Shown one piece after another: positions 1 through 9,682 of a stretch of 64,000 nucleotides of DNA. The translations under genes and the position numbers were made by a program. Under the pieces are notes generated by a model. That model saw only the letters and a program-made list of their open reading frames with translations. It did no database searches and was not told the DNA's origin. This DNA is from JAHFUA01 sp963808725 (GTDB lineage: Bacteria > Acidobacteriota > Terriglobia > Terriglobales > Acidobacteriaceae), in NCBI GenBank assembly GCA_963808725.1, contig CAWEGO010000002.1:2356001-2420000 (forward strand). The letters run 5' to 3'. Numbering within the stretch: the stretch's first letter is position 1; each line of letters starts with the position of its first letter.

Positions 1-220
1 CCTGCATGGCCAGGCGTTTGTCCGCGGGGTCCAGCGACGGTCCCTTGGGCACGGCCCACGACTTGAGGACGCCTTCCATTTCCAGGCGAAAATCGTAGTG
101 CAGGCGCGTCGCCCGGTGCTTCTGCACCACGAAGCGGTGCTGCGACGCCTTCTCCAGTTTTGGCGGAGGCTCAGGAGTCTGCTCGAAGCGCCGTTTGCGT
201 TTGTATTCCTCGAGGGCCAT
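1..220 (-). CDS. ligD: LigD-type 3'-phosphoesterase domain protein, 5' part only
   Basis: Only the first 73 codons are in the window; the gene runs off the left edge. The ATG at 220 opens a basic N-terminus (MALEEYKRKRRFEQ), then the conserved start of the LigD phosphoesterase domain: FVVQKHRATRLHYDFRLE at about residues 29-46, then GVLKSWAVPKGPSLDP. In this family the domain trims 3' ends in two-component non-homologous end joining, next to an ATP-dependent ligase and often a primase-polymerase domain. Whether those domains follow, or this is a stand-alone phosphoesterase, cannot be seen. No clear Shine-Dalgarno precedes the ATG. Domain identity is sure; the full-length name is inferred. Confidence 0.85.
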   Translation of the reverse strand, partial: MALEEYKRKRRFEQTPEPPPKLEKASQHRFVVQKHRATRLHYDFRLEMEGVLKSWAVPKGPSLDPADKRLAMQ

Positions 221-531
221 GCGAGCTTAGATGTGGAGACTTGGCTGGCGGACGGAATTTGGCTGTCCGAGCCAATACTCACGGGGGACGGTCGCCCCGT
301 CCGCCAAGGCCGCAGGTGCCCCATTCGTCACGCGTCTTGGCCACCCCAACCTGCTGAATTTGCTTGATTTCCTGCTTCTTTGATGTACCCTGATGCGGCG
401 CGACATCCCAAAATTGAAGAGGATACCGAACGAGCCCGTTTTACGGGCGCTTTCGCAGGATGAGCCTCCCCCCGAAGTCCAACCTGCAGAGCTCATTCCA
501 GTCGAGATGGGCCCTGGGCTATAGGTGTGCG
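221..531. other. Divergent intergenic region
   Basis: 311 bases between the divergent LigD-type gene and the barrel gene, so promoters for both should lie here. I see a small hairpin near 433-451 (AGCCCG, TTTTA loop, CGGGCGCT) and a GGACGG/CCGTCC pair near 283-302. No convincing reading frame or sigma-70 promoter was found. Confidence 0.5.
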
Positions 532-2538
532 ATGCGATTGCTCGCAGTCCTTTGTTGCAGCATGGTTCTGCTGGCGACGACGGTCGCCCAGAACCCTCCT
601 CCGCCGTCTTCGAGTGACACCGGCCAGCCGCAGCAGCCGCAGAACCCGCTCCAGACGCAGCCTGCGACCCAGCCCGAGCAGCCGCCCAAGCCGAGCGCTT
701 CGACCTTCGAGCTGGGCAACGCGGCCGGCGGCGGCCAGGATCAGGAGTTGGGGGAAGTGCGGCTGATGACTCGCTACACCCAGCTCGGCGGCGACGTTAC
801 CAAATCGTTCTACGTCCCGGGCGAGAACGATCTGGCTGAATTCAACTACTTCTACGACCACGGTTTCATGGGCACGCGGCGGCTGCAGTTCCTCACCATG
901 TTCCGCGCCACCGACGACAAGAGCATCGACCCCGAGCACAACAGCCTGCAGAAAGGCTACCTCCGCATCTACGGTCCGCGCGACGAGTACATCGTGGGTG
1001 ATGCCCTGGTTAACTTCTCGCTGCTGTCCTTCAACCAGAACATCCGTGGCGTAGATACGTCCTGGAAGCTGGGCGATAGCTGGAAGCTGACCACCGTAGG
1101 CGGCGTCTACATCGACCGCTGGGGCTCGATCTGGAATTACAACATCCTCGGCCGTCCTTATCTGGCCACAGTGGCGGGCAGCCGTGTGGAATACAGACCC
1201 ACCAAGCGTGCCGTTTTGGGGTTCAACTTCTCCTACAGCAAGGACAATCCCGGCACCCTGCCGCTACCCTGCGATCCCACTCAGCCCAACCAGGGCGCTT
1301 GCCTGATCGGCGCGCCGCCGGACCCCGCGGAAAACAAAGTTGGCAGCGTCGATCTAAAACTACAGTTTCCTTGGGGGCTGCGCGTGAACGCCGAGTACGC
1401 CTACTCGTTCACCAACTTCGATACCCGCACGACGTTTGGGGACGTTCCGCTGCCGTGCTTCTCCAACACCCCTCCTTGCGACACCCGCATGCCGGAGCCC
1501 GGGATCGGGACGCAAGGCGATTGGGGGAGCCGCGCCGAAGCCACCTACCGCTGGCACAAGCTGACGCTACGCGGCTCGTTCGTGCGCTACGAGCCCAACT
1601 TCGCCTCCATGAACGCGCGCCAGATCAACGACCTGCAGGACGGCATCTTCCGCGCCAGTTACGACCTGACGCATTCCCTGACCCTGGACGGCATCCTCCG
1701 CCGCTCCAACAATAATCTGCGCGGGCAACTCACCAATCCTCGCCCGGGCTGCGTTGATCCCTCCACGTGCGATCCCACCGGTTATGAAACGGTCCTGTGG
1801 GGACCGGAAATGCACTTCACCCTGCATGATCTGGGCTTCTACCGGCGCGCGGTGCTGGAGTTCGGCTATCGCGACCGCGAGGTGCGGGGCACGCGGCCGA
1901 CGCCAGCCAACTGCGTCGCCACCCAGCCCACGGAGAGCACCACCACCTGCGTCTCGCAGTTTGTGCGCATGCCCTTCGCCGAACTCACCGTGCCCTATCA
2001 CCGTACCTACGCCACCCTGGGTTACGAATTGCGACACATGGTGGACAACATCGACCCCACGCAGAGTTCGCAAACCCATCGCGTCTATGCCGCGCTGCGC
2101 GGGCTCTACGAGCTGGGCGGCTGGCACATCAATCCCAACTTCCGTTTCGAACTCGAGCGCCAGAGCCAGGAGCCGAATGTGACGCCGCAATCGGTGTGCA
2201 ATCCCTCGTTGGGGCTCTCCGATCCCTGCCTGCTGACCTACGATTCCAACCGGCTGGACACGGCGGCGGTCCTGGTGGAGGCGCCGCGCTGGTTCATCAT
2301 GGAAGCAGCCTACCGCGCCACTACGGCCACCATCTTCGGACCCTCGGGCTACAATCGCCCTTCGTACCGCGCGGCGCTCACTTACAAACTGCGCAATGAC
2401 GAGAACACGGTGTTTATCTTCTCGTTCTATCGCGCCAATTACTTCTACCTGACGCCTGCCAACCTGACGCCCATCACCGATTACGACGAGCGCCAGGTTG
2501 GAGTGTCGTTCGTGTACAAGTTCGGCAAGCGCCGCTGA
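532..2538 (+). CDS. Secreted protein, probable outer-membrane beta-barrel
   Basis: 668 residues from the ATG at 532. An upstream in-frame ATG at 460 exists, but only 532 puts a clean signal peptide first (about residues 1-20, ending TTVAQ). A Pro/Gln/Ser-rich linker follows to about residue 60. The rest is rich in alternating aromatic and polar residues (YLRIYGPRDEYIVG, AVLGFNFSYSKDN), typical of barrel strands, and ends VGVSFVYKFGKRR. I recognise no named family. It sits 7 bases upstream of the CHASE2 cyclase gene and two genes before a FecR-domain protein, so a role in an envelope sensing set is a reasonable inference. The barrel call comes from composition only. Confidence 0.7.
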   Translation: MRLLAVLCCSMVLLATTVAQNPPPPSSSDTGQPQQPQNPLQTQPATQPEQPPKPSASTFELGNAAGGGQDQELGEVRLMTRYTQLGGDVTKSFYVPGENDLAEFNYFYDHGFMGTRRLQFLTMFRATDDKSIDPEHNSLQKGYLRIYGPRDEYIVGDALVNFSLLSFNQNIRGVDTSWKLGDSWKLTTVGGVYIDRWGSIWNYNILGRPYLATVAGSRVEYRPTKRAVLGFNFSYSKDNPGTLPLPCDPTQPNQGACLIGAPPDPAENKVGSVDLKLQFPWGLRVNAEYAYSFTNFDTRTTFGDVPLPCFSNTPPCDTRMPEPGIGTQGDWGSRAEATYRWHKLTLRGSFVRYEPNFASMNARQINDLQDGIFRASYDLTHSLTLDGILRRSNNNLRGQLTNPRPGCVDPSTCDPTGYETVLWGPEMHFTLHDLGFYRRAVLEFGYRDREVRGTRPTPANCVATQPTESTTTCVSQFVRMPFAELTVPYHRTYATLGYELRHMVDNIDPTQSSQTHRVYAALRGLYELGGWHINPNFRFELERQSQEPNVTPQSVCNPSLGLSDPCLLTYDSNRLDTAAVLVEAPRWFIMEAAYRATTATIFGPSGYNRPSYRAALTYKLRNDENTVFIFSFYRANYFYLTPANLTPITDYDERQVGVSFVYKFGKRR

Positions 2539-2545
2539 GGAGCGG

Positions 2546-4891
2546 GTGGACACAGATCACACAGAGCGGGCAGGGCGCTGGAAGGCGGCGCTGAAGCGTC
2601 TGCGGCTGGGGCGCGTGGACCTGCTCATCTCGGTTTTGGTGACGCTGGCCGGCCTGCTGCTGTTCTGGCGGGCGGAGATCGTAGGAGCGAACCGCGGGGC
2701 GCTTTCGTTGCTGCAGACGGTGGAGCTGCGCTCGCTCGATACGCGCTTCAAGGTGCGCGGTCCGCGTCCGCACGATCCGCGAATCGTCATCGTGGCCATC
2801 GATGAAAACACCTTGCGCAAGCTGGGTGCGTTCCCGGTGGCACGCGACGCCTATGCCCGGCTCATCGACCGGCTGCACGCCGGCGGCGCCCGCACCATCG
2901 CCTTCGACGAAGACTTCCCCACCCCCGAGAAGAACGCCGCTCTCGACGCGCTGCAACGGTTGCAGGCGGAGATGGGCAAAGATCCCGCGGCGCGGGAGAA
3001 GATCCGCGTCCTCGAGCGCACCAGCGACAACGACGCCGTCTTCGCCGCATCGATGAAAAATGCCGGCAACGTCATCCTGGGGCACATCTTTCTGGACCGC
3101 GAACGCACCGAGGGTACCGATCCCAAGGCGGCGCAGGATTACTACGACCTGGTTTCACTGCAGGCTTTCCCTCAGATCCGAAAGGTGACCAAGAATGGCC
3201 GCGACTTCGACATGAAGGCGGCCTGGCCCGGCGACGTGGAGTGGGGCATCGAACCCAACATCCGCCTGCTGGCCGAAGCTGCCAAGACATATGGCTTCTT
3301 CAACGCCACCCCCGATGCCGACGGCATCTATCGCCGCGAGCCGCTCATCGTCCGCTACCAGGACCAGGATTACTTCCCGTCGCTTTCTTTCCAGGCGGTG
3401 AAGGAATTCGAACAAATCTCAGACCAAGACACCATCGCCTTCATGGCGGAGAATGGCTTGGAGAGCATCCAGCTCGGGCGCCACGTTTTCCGTCCCGAGC
3501 GCAATGGTACGGTGCTCATCAACTATGCCGGACCGTACAGGACGTATTCGCAGTATTCGATGGTAGAGGTGATCAACGGCGCGGTTCCGGCTGAGGCCTA
3601 TCGCGACAAGATCGTGCTGGTCGGCGCTACCGCGCTCGGCGTCGGTGACCTGCGCGCCACGCCCTTCGAGTCTTCCGCCATGGGAGTGGAGGTCCACGCC
3701 AACACCATCGACAACCTGCTCCACACCGGCGAGCCCGGCCGCAGCTTCCTGCGCCGCGGACTCACCCAGGAGATGGTGGACCTGGCGTTCATACTGGCGT
3801 TGGGCCTGGGCATGGGCGCGGTCTTCGCTCATAGCAAGCCGCTGTTCTCCACTATATCGGCCATGTTGGCGCTGTTGGTCTTCGGCACAGCGGTTTATGA
3901 AAGCTTCAAGCACTTGGGCTGGTGGCTTTTGTTTGTTCTGCCGGCGGGCATGCTGATCGTCAACTATGCTGGCGTTACCAGCTTCCGGATGATTTTCGAG
4001 GAGCGCGAGAAGCGCAAGATCCGCAAGACGTTCTCGCAATACGTCTCGCCCGGCGTCATCAGCCTGATCGAGCAAGATCCCAAGAAATACTTCCGCCGCG
4101 GCGGCGAACTCAAAGAGCTGAGCATCATGTTCACCGACATCCGGTCGTTCACCACGATTGCGGAGGGCATGAGCCCGGACGAGCTGGTGTTTCTGCTCAA
4201 TGAGTATCTCGGCGAGATGACCGACATCCTCTTCCAACGCTGGGGCACGCTCGACAAATACATCGGCGACGCCCTCATGGCGTTCTGGGGCTCACCCTAC
4301 CCGCAGGAGGACCATGCCGAGCGTGCCTGCGCCTGTGCCCTCGACATGCAGGCGCGGCTCCAGGAACTGAATCGCAAGTGGGAGTCGGAGGGGCGCAAGC
4401 CGCTAACCATCGGCATCGGGGTCAACACCGGCGTGGTCAACGTCGGGAACATGGGCTCGGACCGGCGCCTAGCCTGGACGGTGATGGGCGATGCCGTGAA
4501 CCTGGCGTCGCGACTGGAAGGCCTGAATAAGGAATACCACACCGGGATCATCATCAGCGAAGTCACCTGGCGCGAAGTGAGCCCGCTATTCGTGTGCCGC
4601 GAATTGGACTACACCCGCGTCAAGGGCAAGCTCCAGCCGGTGAGCCTTTACGAACTGCTGGCGTTTGCCTCCGAGGCGCCGCGCTATGCCGACCTGCTGG
4701 CGCAGTTCGCGGCCGCGCTGGCCACATATCGCCAGCGCCACTGGGACGAGGCGATTGAGAGTTTTGAGGCGCTGCTGGCGCGCTATCCCGACGACGGGCC
4801 CTCGCACGAGCTGCTCAAGCGCTCGCACGAATACCGCCGCGAAGGGCCGGCGGCGGACTGGGATGGCGTGTACGTGATGAAAACCAAGTGA
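2546..4891 (+). CDS. CHASE2-domain class III adenylate/guanylate cyclase with C-terminal TPR
   Basis: I chose the GTG at 2546 because GAGGAG (2537-2542) lies just ahead and the previous stop ends at 2538; an in-frame ATG at 2498 would overlap the upstream gene by 41 bases. The product is 781 residues: one membrane segment near residues 20-40, an extracytoplasmic CHASE2 sensor to about 370, three close membrane segments near 410-475, then a class III cyclase domain. Metal-binding aspartates are visible in FTDIRSF (Asp531) and YIGDALMAFWG (Asp575). The lysine of DKY (Lys571) suits ATP as substrate. A TPR-like helical pair occupies about 705-760. It should make a cyclic nucleotide in response to a periplasmic signal; the ligand is unknown. 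Confidence 0.9.
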   Translation: MDTDHTERAGRWKAALKRLRLGRVDLLISVLVTLAGLLLFWRAEIVGANRGALSLLQTVELRSLDTRFKVRGPRPHDPRIVIVAIDENTLRKLGAFPVARDAYARLIDRLHAGGARTIAFDEDFPTPEKNAALDALQRLQAEMGKDPAAREKIRVLERTSDNDAVFAASMKNAGNVILGHIFLDRERTEGTDPKAAQDYYDLVSLQAFPQIRKVTKNGRDFDMKAAWPGDVEWGIEPNIRLLAEAAKTYGFFNATPDADGIYRREPLIVRYQDQDYFPSLSFQAVKEFEQISDQDTIAFMAENGLESIQLGRHVFRPERNGTVLINYAGPYRTYSQYSMVEVINGAVPAEAYRDKIVLVGATALGVGDLRATPFESSAMGVEVHANTIDNLLHTGEPGRSFLRRGLTQEMVDLAFILALGLGMGAVFAHSKPLFSTISAMLALLVFGTAVYESFKHLGWWLLFVLPAGMLIVNYAGVTSFRMIFEEREKRKIRKTFSQYVSPGVISLIEQDPKKYFRRGGELKELSIMFTDIRSFTTIAEGMSPDELVFLLNEYLGEMTDILFQRWGTLDKYIGDALMAFWGSPYPQEDHAERACACALDMQARLQELNRKWESEGRKPLTIGIGVNTGVVNVGNMGSDRRLAWTVMGDAVNLASRLEGLNKEYHTGIIISEVTWREVSPLFVCRELDYTRVKGKLQPVSLYELLAFASEAPRYADLLAQFAAALATYRQRHWDEAIESFEALLARYPDDGPSHELLKRSHEYRREGPAADWDGVYVMKTK

Positions 4892-4905
4892 GCCGCATGC
4901 TTCAT

Positions 4906-4977
4906 CGCCGAAATCGCCGAGATCGACGCCATCGCCGAAATCGACGGCCGCAACATCTGGTTTCGGCGATTTCGGCG
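4906..4977. repeat. 15-bp perfect inverted repeat between cyclase and FecR genes
   Basis: CGCCGAAATCGCCGA at 4906-4920 is exactly complementary to TCGGCGATTTCGGCG at 4963-4977. The left side also holds a second partial copy (ATCGCCGAAATCGACGG near 4931). Short words repeated on the left and mirrored on the right match other spacers in this window. It could form a long stem in the transcript between the two genes and separate their expression. It has no T-run. Confidence 0.75.
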
Positions 4978-5006
4978 TTATGCGGATCAAGGAAGTGGGG
5001 AGAGGG

Positions 5007-8000
5007 ATGACACGTCGGACTTTGTGGATCGCGATCGTCGCGCTGTTGCTGGCAGTGGCTGCTCAAGCCGCGCCGCCTGATGCTCCGGTCCCGGGACCGA
5101 AGGCCGGCAACATCACCGCGCTATTGCCCACGGCGAACATTGTGCGCGGTTCCGCCAAGCAGCAAGTTGCGGCGATCGCCAAGAAGGGCGACGACGTCGT
5201 GTGGAACGACCTGGTCCGCACCGACAAGGGCGGCCGCGCGCGCATCACCCTGCTGGACCAGTCCATCCTCTCCGTGGGCTCACAGGCAGAGTTGCGCATT
5301 ATCAAGAGCGACGCCAAATCGCAGCAGACCTCCATCGAAGTCGGTTACGGCCGCGTGCGCGCCGAGGTTGCGCCCATTACCCAGCCGAGCGGGAGCTTCG
5401 AGATCAAGACTCCCACCGCGGTCGCCGGCGTCATCGGCACCACGTTCGGCATCGACTCCTCCATCGGTACCAGCACGTTCCTCTGCGTCTCGGGAACGGT
5501 GATGGTAGGCAGCAACAATCCCACGATTCCCGGCCGGGTGCCCTGCACGGCGGGCATGGCCGCCGTCGTAGCCGCCGGCAAGGCCCCGACCACGCGTCCG
5601 GCGACGCCGCAGGAGATCCAACAGTTGGTCCAGGACACCGAGCCGGCCGTGATCAGCGCCATGAGTCCCAGTTCGCTGTTGCCGGGAGCCACCGCCGACG
5701 CGTCCATCACTGGCACGCAACTGGGCAACGTTAACGCGGTGATCTCTTCCTCGCCATCTGTCACCGCTACCCTGAATGCCGGCGGCACCGCAACCAATGT
5801 CAGCGTGCACCTGGTGGTCGCCGCCAACGCCACGCCCGGGCCGGTGACGCTCACCCTCAACAGGCCAAGCGGAGTGAGTTCTGCGGCGGTGTTCACCATC
5901 TCGCCTTTGCAGGCCGGCTCTGCCGCGGCAGGAAATGCGCCCAGCATCCAAGGGCTTTCCACCACCACCGCGCCCTCAACCGGCGGCACCGCGCTAACCA
6001 TCACGGGCAGCAATTTCGATGCGAACACCAAAGTCATGTTCGGCAGCGTGGCCGCGTCGAACGTGACGTTCGTCAGCCCCACGCAGCTCACCGTAGTCGT
6101 ACCTCCCGAGAACCCCGGCCCGGTGGACCTCACCGTGTTGACCGGAGGCGGCATGACCACCACGCTTTCCGGCGGCTTCAGCTTCGGCGGGCCGGTGGCC
6201 GCCATCGCGCCCCCCGAGATCACCGTGGAGCCGGGCGCGCCCTTGACGCTCGACGGCAGCCAGTCTTCGGACACGCTGGCGGGCACTACCCTAAGCTACA
6301 GTTGGACGCTTTGCAGCCTGGGCTTCAAACCGCCGCAGGCCGGCGCCTCCGTGCCTGCGACGAATGCTCCCATTTGCAACCCCGCGACCGGAACCGTCTC
6401 GGGTACCGATTCCCAGTTTGCCACCACCCCGCCCGCTGTCCCCGGCCAGTACTTTGCCCGGCTCCAGGTGACCGACAACCTGGGAGCCAGCGCCGTCTTC
6501 TTCAGCTCTGTGACCGTGAACCAACCGACCTACCTCGATCCTCTCACCTGCACCACCTTGCTGGCCCAGGCCTTTTCTACGCTGCAGACCGGCTCAGCCA
6601 CGGGGAGCGGCTGCGGCAGCGGCGGCCCGGCGACGGTGCTGGGGTTTTTCGACCCAAGCTTCTCGGGGCTGACGGTGCTGCAGCAATCGTTGCAGAGTGT
6701 GTTCCCCACGTACAGCAGTATGCAGGTGCACCTCGTGGGTCTGCAGTTGAGCGCCAGCGGAAATGTCTCGATCGTAACCGGCAACTGGGAGTTGCTCTAT
6801 ACCATCAAGAACGATCCCGCATGCAAAGGCATTCCCAATTGCCAGCCGCCAACGTACCCCGCCTCGCTCGGAACCGTGACTACCGTCTGGACTCTTACTC
6901 CAGGGAGGGGTTGGTCCGTGACGGACTTCCGCTACCAGAACGGGTTCACGCAGGGGACGCTGCCCGCCGTGCCCGTCACCACCAATTCGCTTCCCGACTT
7001 GGAGTTAGTCAGTGTGTATTCTCCCACGACGGCGGGACTGCCGATCCCGGCAGGCACCGGTCCTCAAAGCTTCCAGGCCACGATACAGAACATAGGCACG
7101 GCGGATTTCACCCAGACTACGCCCGTGACTTTCAACCTCAAGGATCTCACCGGCACGCTGCTGGGTTCCGCGACCGGCTCCATCGGGCCCATCGGGGTAG
7201 GCAAGAGCGCGCAGGTGACCGTCAGCATCAACATCCCGACTACTATCACGGCTGTCACCCAAACCCAGGTTTACGTCAGCGTGAACACCGGGTGCCCGAT
7301 CCCGGAGAGCAACTGCACCAATAACGGCGGTGTCTTTCCTGTGGTTATCACCCCGCCCAATGTTCCGCTGCCCAACTTGGTCACACAGATCACCAATGTG
7401 GCCAGTAACGCGACCCTCGGCACGGGGTCGCAGACCATTCAGGCAACAGTCACCAACATCGGTAATGCGCCATTCACGTCTTCACCGCCGGTGATTTTCT
7501 CAATCAGCGGTACGGGTTTCACCGTGCCCCCGGCGCAGGTTACCATCACCGGACCGATCGCGGTGGGCCAAGTCGTGCCCGTGCAGGCAACGCTCAACAT
7601 CCCGCTCTCGATCCCGTCTGGCACGAAGGCGACCTTGACTGTGGATGTCAGTCCCACCTGCCCCAATCCCGTCGAGCCGGATTGCACTGACAACACCGCC
7701 AGCCTGCCCATCACCATCGGCATTCCGCCCGGGATCATCATCGCCTCCTCGCAGGGGAACACGACGAGCGCCAGCCCGGTGGAACTGAATGGGCCGCTCA
7801 CGGACGCCCTGACGCTCACGGCGACGCGCTCCGACAACGTCACTACCGGCTCCGTAACCCTCGGCTTCACCGGGTCAACGGTCACGAGCACTCCGGCGCA
7901 ACTTACCTCGATTCCCTACGGTTCCCCCCAACCAGTGGACTTCGTCGCTACTATCGATGCCAGCGGAAACGTGACCACGGGTCCTGCCAGCGTGACGGTG

Positions 8001-9341
8001 ACGCCATCTAACGCAACGCCGCCGGCTGGTCCACAGCCGACCACGCTTTTCTTCAACATCGGCGATATCAACCTCAGCCTGCCGAGCGGGACGATCTGCA
8101 TCCCGATCGGGACCGGGAACCAAGCCCTGGTTCCCTCCTTCAGCATCAATGCGCTCAGCGGTTTCAATGTGCCCACCGTCAATTGGCAGTGGGCTGGTTT
8201 GAGCGGGGTCACGGTGAGTCAGGTGAGCGGTACCGCTACATTGTCCGGCACCATGTATGCCCTGCCGGCCTTCACCTTTACCGTCACCACCCCCGGCACC
8301 CAGACGCCTCTGTTTGCGGTCACGGTCACGAACGCGCAGGGGTCGGCCACCAAGGCGTTCTCGCTGAGTTTCGATCTGAGCACCGGCGCGTGCCCTGCCG
8401 CCGCGTTGCGACTTGGGGGCGGTGGCGGCGTTACCGGTACATGGTCGCGTGGCGCCGGCGGCGGCGGGATGGCTAAGGCTATGAGTCCAGCCGGTCCGCT
8501 TCCCGACTTGCAGATCAATGCCGCCACCGTGTCCTTCACGCCTTCCATCCCGAAGCCCGGAGACACTGTGTCGGTGCGCTTCCGCGTGACCAACGCCGGC
8601 AGTGCCGACGCCCAGAACGTGCCCATCGCGCTGGTGGTCAGCGGCGCGACGGTTGCCTCCGAAACCTTCGATATCCGCGCCGGCGCCAGCACCCTGGCCG
8701 GGCTCGAGTGGCCGGACGCGCACATGGCCTCCAGCAGCGGCTCGCTGCAAGCTGCCGTGGTGGTCGATCCGAACCACACCGTGGTCGAGAAAACTACGCT
8801 CGGGAAATCGGCACCGCTGGTGCACTTCGCCTGGCTGCCCGGTCCGGAAGCGGAGACCAGCGCGCAGTTCGCCGCCGCACAGCGCGCCACACTCGAGGTG
8901 GCCGACGGAGGCTGTGTGGGCTTCAGCTTCGCCTCCGGCGCAGGCTCGGCCTGCGGCTCCGCCGACGTCGAGATCTCGGTCGAGCAAATGGCCAGCGGGC
9001 GCTTTACGCTGGCGGCGCAGATCGGCATCGCCGACCTTGGTCCGGCGTTTGGCGGAGGCAAGCTGGCAGCGGTGCAATATGAGCAGGAAGCCCCGGCGGT
9101 CGCCGGCCACAGCTATGCCGTGCAATTGCGCGGCGGCAGGACCGGCATCCTCCGCCTGATGGCGATCCGCAATCCCGGGCAAACCGCCGCCACCTCACGA
9201 CAGGCATTCGGTGGGAGCAAGGTAGCAAGCAAAGTCGGCGCCGGCCAGAGCAGCGGCCCGGTGGAGACCGGCGATGTCTCCGGCGTGCGTACCCCGAGCC
9301 AGTCCAAGGCGTACTTCGACGTGAGCTACCAGACGCAATAG
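5007..9341 (+). CDS. Secreted FecR-domain surface protein with IPT, PKD and CARDB repeats
   Basis: The ATG at 5007 follows a purine-rich GGAAGTGGGGAGAGGG; an upstream in-frame ATG at 4980 gives a poorer signal peptide. The 1,444-residue product has a signal peptide (about 1-22, ending QAA), a FecR domain (about 30-190, with VRTDKGGRARITLLD and GVIGTTFGID), two IPT/TIG folds (about 215-400), a PKD-like fold (about 405-510), an NTF2-like segment with several cysteines (about 512-650), and at least three CARDB-like domains beginning LPDLELVSV, PNLVTQITN and LPDLQINAA. FecR here is secreted rather than membrane-anchored, unlike classic anti-sigma FecR. FecR proteins beside CHASE2 cyclases are a known pairing. 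No C-terminal anchor is evident. Confidence 0.85.
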   Translation: MTRRTLWIAIVALLLAVAAQAAPPDAPVPGPKAGNITALLPTANIVRGSAKQQVAAIAKKGDDVVWNDLVRTDKGGRARITLLDQSILSVGSQAELRIIKSDAKSQQTSIEVGYGRVRAEVAPITQPSGSFEIKTPTAVAGVIGTTFGIDSSIGTSTFLCVSGTVMVGSNNPTIPGRVPCTAGMAAVVAAGKAPTTRPATPQEIQQLVQDTEPAVISAMSPSSLLPGATADASITGTQLGNVNAVISSSPSVTATLNAGGTATNVSVHLVVAANATPGPVTLTLNRPSGVSSAAVFTISPLQAGSAAAGNAPSIQGLSTTTAPSTGGTALTITGSNFDANTKVMFGSVAASNVTFVSPTQLTVVVPPENPGPVDLTVLTGGGMTTTLSGGFSFGGPVAAIAPPEITVEPGAPLTLDGSQSSDTLAGTTLSYSWTLCSLGFKPPQAGASVPATNAPICNPATGTVSGTDSQFATTPPAVPGQYFARLQVTDNLGASAVFFSSVTVNQPTYLDPLTCTTLLAQAFSTLQTGSATGSGCGSGGPATVLGFFDPSFSGLTVLQQSLQSVFPTYSSMQVHLVGLQLSASGNVSIVTGNWELLYTIKNDPACKGIPNCQPPTYPASLGTVTTVWTLTPGRGWSVTDFRYQNGFTQGTLPAVPVTTNSLPDLELVSVYSPTTAGLPIPAGTGPQSFQATIQNIGTADFTQTTPVTFNLKDLTGTLLGSATGSIGPIGVGKSAQVTVSINIPTTITAVTQTQVYVSVNTGCPIPESNCTNNGGVFPVVITPPNVPLPNLVTQITNVASNATLGTGSQTIQATVTNIGNAPFTSSPPVIFSISGTGFTVPPAQVTITGPIAVGQVVPVQATLNIPLSIPSGTKATLTVDVSPTCPNPVEPDCTDNTASLPITIGIPPGIIIASSQGNTTSASPVELNGPLTDALTLTATRSDNVTTGSVTLGFTGSTVTSTPAQLTSIPYGSPQPVDFVATIDASGNVTTGPASVTVTPSNATPPAGPQPTTLFFNIGDINLSLPSGTICIPIGTGNQALVPSFSINALSGFNVPTVNWQWAGLSGVTVSQVSGTATLSGTMYALPAFTFTVTTPGTQTPLFAVTVTNAQGSATKAFSLSFDLSTGACPAAALRLGGGGGVTGTWSRGAGGGGMAKAMSPAGPLPDLQINAATVSFTPSIPKPGDTVSVRFRVTNAGSADAQNVPIALVVSGATVASETFDIRAGASTLAGLEWPDAHMASSSGSLQAAVVVDPNHTVVEKTTLGKSAPLVHFAWLPGPEAETSAQFAAAQRATLEVADGGCVGFSFASGAGSACGSADVEISVEQMASGRFTLAAQIGIADLGPAFGGGKLAAVQYEQEAPAVAGHSYAVQLRGGRTGILRLMAIRNPGQTAATSRQAFGGSKVASKVGAGQSSGPVETGDVSGVRTPSQSKAYFDVSYQTQ

Positions 9342-9682
9342 ACCATCGAGCGCGCCACAAAAGGTGGAAGCCCCCGCCAAGGGCTTTAAGCCCCTGAGGG
9401 GACATCCCAATCCACTCCCGGAGCTGATTTCTCCCATGCCCCATTCGCGCCGAGACACTTGCTGCTATTGGTGATCGTTTGATGTCGCTTGGCGCTCCCG
9501 GGTGGCGCTTCGAACCCCTTAATGCTGAAGGAGCGCAATCATCGTGAGAAGCGTGGACATTTTATGCAGGGGCTAAAGCCCGGAAGGAATGATGCGAGCT
9601 GGCTCCCCCGCCTGAAGGCGGGGGGCTTCCACCGGAGTTGCCAGCGTGCTCCGTGTCTCCGTGCCTCCGTGGTGAATCCGAT
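9342..9682. repeat. Convergent spacer with a long nested inverted repeat
   Basis: This spacer separates the convergent FecR and giant surface-protein genes. The outer arms are GGTGGAAGCCCCCGCC (9363-9378) and GGCGGGGGGCTTCCACC (9617-9633), complementary apart from one extra base. Inside are short-loop palindromes: AAGGGCTTTAAGCCCC near 9380, GGGGCTAAAGCCC near 9567 and CCCCGCCTGAAGGCGGGG near 9606-9623. After the right arm comes a tandem CTCCGTGTCTCCGTGCCTCCGTG word. No coding signal was seen. It may act as a bidirectional terminator. Confidence 0.75.

Noticed and set aside
7875..9182. Long minus-strand reading frame opposite the FecR protein
   Set aside because: Arg/Gly/His-rich shadow of a GC-rich gene with no ribosome site or family; the plus-strand domains are clear.
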